Assembly (NCBI GenBank): GCA_900546295.1
Contig: URCK01000068.1
Coordinates: 1 to 9,494 of the forward strand
Source of the DNA: an uncultured Eubacteriales bacterium
Lineage (GTDB): Bacteria; Bacillota; Clostridia; Oscillospirales; Oscillospiraceae
Reading direction: 5' to 3'
Length of the DNA stretch: 9,494 bases
Shown: piece after piece, positions 6,621 to 9,494 of the stretch
Position numbering within the stretch: position 1 is the stretch's first letter
Layout: every line of letters starts with the position of its first letter
Translations under genes and position numbers: made by a program
Notes under the pieces: model-generated
Told to the model about the DNA's origin: nothing
What the model saw: only the letters and a program-made list of their open reading frames with translations
Database searches by the model: none

Positions 6621-8522
6621 TTACTTTGCGGCCTTGACCTTGATCCAGAGCCTGCTCAGCTCGCGCATGAGGATCTGGTTGTCGTGGAACATCTCGTCCT
6701 TATCGTAGCCGCTGCGCGGAAGGTAGGCGGCGTTTTCGGCGTAGAGGTCCTCGGACGTGGTCATTTCTTCAAATACTTCCGCGTTGGGAGAAGTATAACC
6801 CACCGTTTCGGTGTTGTCAAACGCGGCTTCGTAGGTGAGCATATAGTTGATGAACTCGTGGGCAAGCTTCGGGTTCTCGGCGTTTGCGGGAATGACCATC
6901 GCGTCACACCAGATGTTCGTGCCCTGCGAGGGCATATAGAAGCTCATATCCTCGTTCTCGTCGAGAATGACGGTCGCATCGCCGGAGTAGACGACGGCGA
7001 TGTCCTTATAGCCATTCATCATGCTGTCGATGACCTCGTCGGTGACATAGACGGGGGACATCGTGTTGTTCATTTGCAGCAGCCACTCGTAGGCGGCGTT
7101 GATCTCGTCGGGATCCTCGGTGTTCATCGAGTAGCCCAGCGCCTTGAAGGCCATCATGAACGAGTCGCGCTCAGAGTCGTAGATGTAGATGTGACCGGCG
7201 TAGTCGGTGTCACGCAGGATCTCCCAGCCCTCGCGCTCCACGGTCTCGGGATCGACGTTCTCATGGTTGTAGACAAGGCCGACGCTGCCCCAGAAGTAGG
7301 GGATGGAGAAGGTGTTGTCGGGGTCGTAGCTCATGCCGAGCACCGCCTCATCCATGTTTTCCATGTTCGGAATGAGGCTCTTGTCGATCTTCTGGAGGTA
7401 GTCCTCCTTCATCAGGCGCTCAATCATGTAGTCCGAGGGGATGACTACATCGTAGCGGTCGCCCGCCATGAGCTTGGTGTACATCATCTCATTGGAGTCG
7501 AAGTTTTCGACGATGACGCGCACGCCGAACTGCTTTTCAAAGTCGGAGATGACATTCTCGCCGAGGTACTCGCCGGGGAGGTAGAGCTTGAGGACATTGC
7601 TGCCGTACTTCTCGATGGCCTCGGCGCTCTTGCGGCTTTGCGCGATGCCCACGCCGGCAATGCCGCCGACGATGGCAAGCACCAGCACGGCCGCAACGGC
7701 GGCGACGGCCTTGCGGCTCACGCCGCGCCCGGCGCCGTCCCTGCCGCGCTTTTCACGCAGGATCGGCACGATGTTCACAACGCCAAGCGCCAGCGTGATG
7801 AGCAGGATCACGATGGTGGAGAGGGCGTTGATCGAGGGATTGACGCGCTTGGACATCGTATAGACGAGGATCGAGATGTTGCTCACGCCGTTGCCCGTCG
7901 TAAAGTAGGAGATGACGAAGTCATCGAAGCTCATCGTAAAGGCGATGAGCGCACCGGAGACGATGCCGGGCTTGATCTGCGGGACGATGACCTTCGTGAG
8001 CGCCTGAAAGGGCGTTGCGCCAAGGTCCATCGCCGCGTCGATGAGGTTGGGGTCAAGCGAGCGGAGCTTGGGCGTGACGGAGAGCATCACATAGGGAATG
8101 CAGAACATGATGTGCGCGAGCAGGAGCGTGCCGAAGCCCTTTTTGACGGAGAGCACGCTGAAAAACATCAGAAGCGAGATGGCCGTGACGATATCGGGGT
8201 TCATCACGGGCAGGTCGTTGATGCGCTCGACCATCTTCTGCACGACCTTGCGGGACTTCGAAAGGCCGATGGCCGTGATCGTGCCGACGACGGTGGAGAC
8301 AACGGTGGCAATAAGGGCGATGATGACCGTATAGAGCACGGCCTCCATCATCGTCGAGTCTGCGAACATCTTTTCATACCAGCGCAGCGAGAAGCCGCTG
8401 AACTTGGTGAGCGAGCGGGAATCGTTGAAGGAAAAGACGATGATATAGAGGATGGGGAGGTAGAAGAAGAGCATCGTGAGGATCAGGATGATCTTCGAGG
8501 CGGCAGAGTGCTTCTTTTTCAT
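6621..8522 (-). CDS. potCD: PotC-PotD fusion: polyamine ABC transporter permease plus substrate-binding protein
   Basis: A 633-residue membrane protein joining two parts of a spermidine/putrescine ABC importer. Residues 1-256 are a PotC-type permease with six hydrophobic segments (about 11-31, 61-87, 108-125, 131-149, 187-206, 235-255) and the ATPase-contact EAA loop DAAMDLGATPFQA (162-174). A basic cytoplasmic linker (REKRGRDGAGRGVSRK, 256-271) leads to a seventh helix (272-294), which carries the chain outward. Residues about 305-633 are a PotD-type binding domain: SNEMMYTKL (343-351), VIPSDY (360-365), SIPYFWG (406-412), IWCDAMVIPAN (537-547) and ETVGYTSPN (572-580). The membrane helix replaces the lipoprotein signal of a separate binding protein. 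By memory alignment to E. coli PotD, Tyr37, Ser83, Tyr85, Trp255, Asp257 and Tyr293 are kept, while Trp34, Asp168, Glu171 and Trp229 become Pro, Ser, Asp and Tyr. A polyamine ligand is likely, its exact kind uncertain. The frame is unbroken across the junction, so this is a true fusion. ATG at 8522 follows the potB stop by 7 bases, with AAAGGAG at 8533-8539. Confidence 0.93.
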   Translation of the reverse strand: MKKKHSAASKIILILTMLFFYLPILYIIVFSFNDSRSLTKFSGFSLRWYEKMFADSTMMEAVLYTVIIALIATVVSTVVGTITAIGLSKSRKVVQKMVERINDLPVMNPDIVTAISLLMFFSVLSVKKGFGTLLLAHIMFCIPYVMLSVTPKLRSLDPNLIDAAMDLGATPFQALTKVIVPQIKPGIVSGALIAFTMSFDDFVISYFTTGNGVSNISILVYTMSKRVNPSINALSTIVILLITLALGVVNIVPILREKRGRDGAGRGVSRKAVAAVAAVLVLAIVGGIAGVGIAQSRKSAEAIEKYGSNVLKLYLPGEYLGENVISDFEKQFGVRVIVENFDSNEMMYTKLMAGDRYDVVIPSDYMIERLMKEDYLQKIDKSLIPNMENMDEAVLGMSYDPDNTFSIPYFWGSVGLVYNHENVDPETVEREGWEILRDTDYAGHIYIYDSERDSFMMAFKALGYSMNTEDPDEINAAYEWLLQMNNTMSPVYVTDEVIDSMMNGYKDIAVVYSGDATVILDENEDMSFYMPSQGTNIWCDAMVIPANAENPKLAHEFINYMLTYEAAFDNTETVGYTSPNAEVFEEMTTSEDLYAENAAYLPRSGYDKDEMFHDNQILMRELSRLWIKVKAAK

Positions 8523-8529
8523 GCGCTTC

Positions 8530-9366
8530 TCACTCCTTTCCCTGCGAGGCGACCTGCACGTCCGCCTTGCGCGTGAGCCACATCGAGATCATGATGATGA
8601 CCGCCATGATGAGCGAGATGGCAGAGCCGAAGTTCCAGTCGCCGGAGGTGAGGAACTGGGATTCGATAATGTTGCCGACGAGAACATACTGTCCGCCGCC
8701 GAGGAGCTTGGGGATGAAGAAGCTTGACACCGCGGGGAGGAAGACGAGCGTGATGCCCGAGATGACGCCGGGGAGCGAGAGCGGCAGCGTGACGCGCAGG
8801 AAGGCCTGCACCGGCGTTGCGCCGAGGTCGTTCGCCGCCTCGAGCAGGCTCTTGTCCATCTTGTCAAGGGAGGTGTGGATCTGTAAGATCATGAAGGGGA
8901 TGAAGTTATAGACCATGCCGAGGATGACGGCAAAGCTCGTGTGGATCATCGAAGCAGGGCCGATGCCAAACCACGAGAGAATGGTGTTGAGCACGCCCTC
9001 ATCCTGCAAAATGCCCATCCATGCATAGGTGCGCACGAGCATATTGACCCACGTGGGCATGGTGATGAGCAGGATCAGGATGGTGCTGCTGCGGCTGCTG
9101 CGCTGAGCGATGACATAGGCGATGGGATAGCCCAGCGCAATGCAGATGAGCGTTGTGATCACGGCGATATAGAGAGATCTCAGCAGCACGTCCATAAAGA
9201 CCTTGTCCGTGACGAAACGGGCAAAGTTTTCAAAGGTGAACTGGAACGTGAGCACGGAGTTTCCGGAGGTCGTGAACGCATAGAGCACGATGAGCAGCAT
9301 CGGCGCGACCACGATCGCAAGGATCCATGCGATGTAGGGATAAGTCATGGAACGAAAGTGCTTCAC
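8530..9366 (-). CDS. potB: Spermidine/putrescine ABC transporter permease PotB
   Basis: A 278-residue inner-membrane permease that pairs with the PotC half of the fusion to form the transport channel. Six hydrophobic segments lie at about 10-31, 62-87, 95-115, 143-165, 197-217 and 247-265, and the MPTWVNMLVRTYAW stretch (103-116) matches the PotB family. The EAA loop, LEAANDLGATPVQAFLRVTL (175-194), is the coupling site for the PotA ATPase. Two adjacent GTG codons could start it. I choose 9366 because its GTG overlaps the potA stop as GTGA, a common form of translational coupling, and lies 7 bases after GGAGG; the alternative at 9369 adds one residue with a spacing of 4 bases. An ATG seven codons in has no ribosome binding site. 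The gene lies between potA and the potCD fusion in one transcript. The family is clear; polyamine specificity is inferred from the PotA-PotB-PotCD layout. Confidence 0.93.
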   Translation of the reverse strand: MKHFRSMTYPYIAWILAIVVAPMLLIVLYAFTTSGNSVLTFQFTFENFARFVTDKVFMDVLLRSLYIAVITTLICIALGYPIAYVIAQRSSRSSTILILLITMPTWVNMLVRTYAWMGILQDEGVLNTILSWFGIGPASMIHTSFAVILGMVYNFIPFMILQIHTSLDKMDKSLLEAANDLGATPVQAFLRVTLPLSLPGVISGITLVFLPAVSSFFIPKLLGGGQYVLVGNIIESQFLTSGDWNFGSAISLIMAVIIMISMWLTRKADVQVASQGKE

Positions 9367-9494
9367 CACTGGCCCTCCTTTTTCATCACGTGGATGTCCT
9401 CGGGACGGAAGACAAGACCGACCTGTTCACCCTCTTCATAGGCGTGGGTGGTGGAGACCTTGTACTCGTAGCCCTCGGTGGAGAAGGTCACATC
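9363..9494 (-). CDS. potA: Spermidine/putrescine ABC transporter ATP-binding protein PotA, C-terminal end (partial)
   Basis: Only the last 43 codons are inside the window; the gene continues past the right edge. The minus-strand frame from 9494 reads without a stop to the TGA at 9363-9365 and contains VGLVFRPEDIHVM, the typical ending of the TOBE regulatory domain in PotA-like ATPases. The nucleotide-binding domain (Walker A, signature, Walker B) is not visible. It precedes potB with a 4-base overlap, so it would supply the ATPase of this importer. The call rests on the short tail plus gene context. Confidence 0.85.
   Translation of the reverse strand, partial: DVTFSTEGYEYKVSTTHAYEEGEQVGLVFRPEDIHVMKKEGQW

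Noticed and set aside
5557..6708. A 383-codon plus-strand frame across the radical SAM and thioesterase genes
   Set aside because: It overlaps two well-supported genes and their junction, and its translation shows no motif; shadow frame.
6684..8576. A 630-codon open frame antisense to the PotCD fusion
   Set aside because: Same cause: the His/Asp/Gly/Val-rich translation is a shadow of the coding strand. It spans the potCD gene and its start without any ribosome binding site of its own.

Overview
The window looks like a core chromosomal stretch of a GC-rich, low-redundancy Firmicute, most likely a gut Clostridia lineage such as Oscillospiraceae/Ruminococcaceae. The main reasons are a PolC-type replicative polymerase (restricted largely to Firmicutes and relatives), strong AAGGAGG-type ribosome binding sites, codons that favour G/C in the third position, and a polyamine importer in which the PotC permease and PotD binding protein are one polypeptide. 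The genus cannot be named from the sequence. No mobile element, CRISPR array, tRNA or rRNA is visible.

Layout. Bases 1-3971 (+) hold polC, cut at its 5' end by the window edge but probably missing only a few residues. A strong bidirectional terminator (3996-4035) separates it from the convergent minus-strand genes. Bases 4063-5133 (-) encode a single-gene unit: an XRE-type helix-turn-helix regulator with a long TPR-like C-terminal half, with its own probable promoter and a short tandem repeat upstream (5187-5239). A hairpin at 5284-5313 marks the end of the operon upstream of it.

The right half (5320-9494, all minus strand) is one tightly packed operon, read from the right edge leftward: the 3' end of potA (ATPase, TOBE end only), potB (permease), a potC-potD fusion (permease plus membrane-tethered binding protein), an FlK-like hotdog thioesterase, and a radical SAM protein. 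Gaps are a 4-base overlap, 7, 23 and 12 bases, and each gene has its own Shine-Dalgarno sequence. PotA would power uptake, PotB and the PotC half form the channel, and the PotD half, held outside by a seventh membrane helix, captures a polyamine-like ligand. Why a thioesterase and a radical SAM enzyme are carried in the same transcript is not evident and is the most interesting open question here.

No clearly new multi-gene system was found. The observations most worth following are the PotCD fusion with altered ligand-pocket residues, the complete FlK-type catalytic set without the fluoroacetyl-CoA gate phenylalanine, the CX4CX2C cluster motif of the radical SAM protein, and a PolC that lacks about 100 residues between its N-terminal domain and OB fold.
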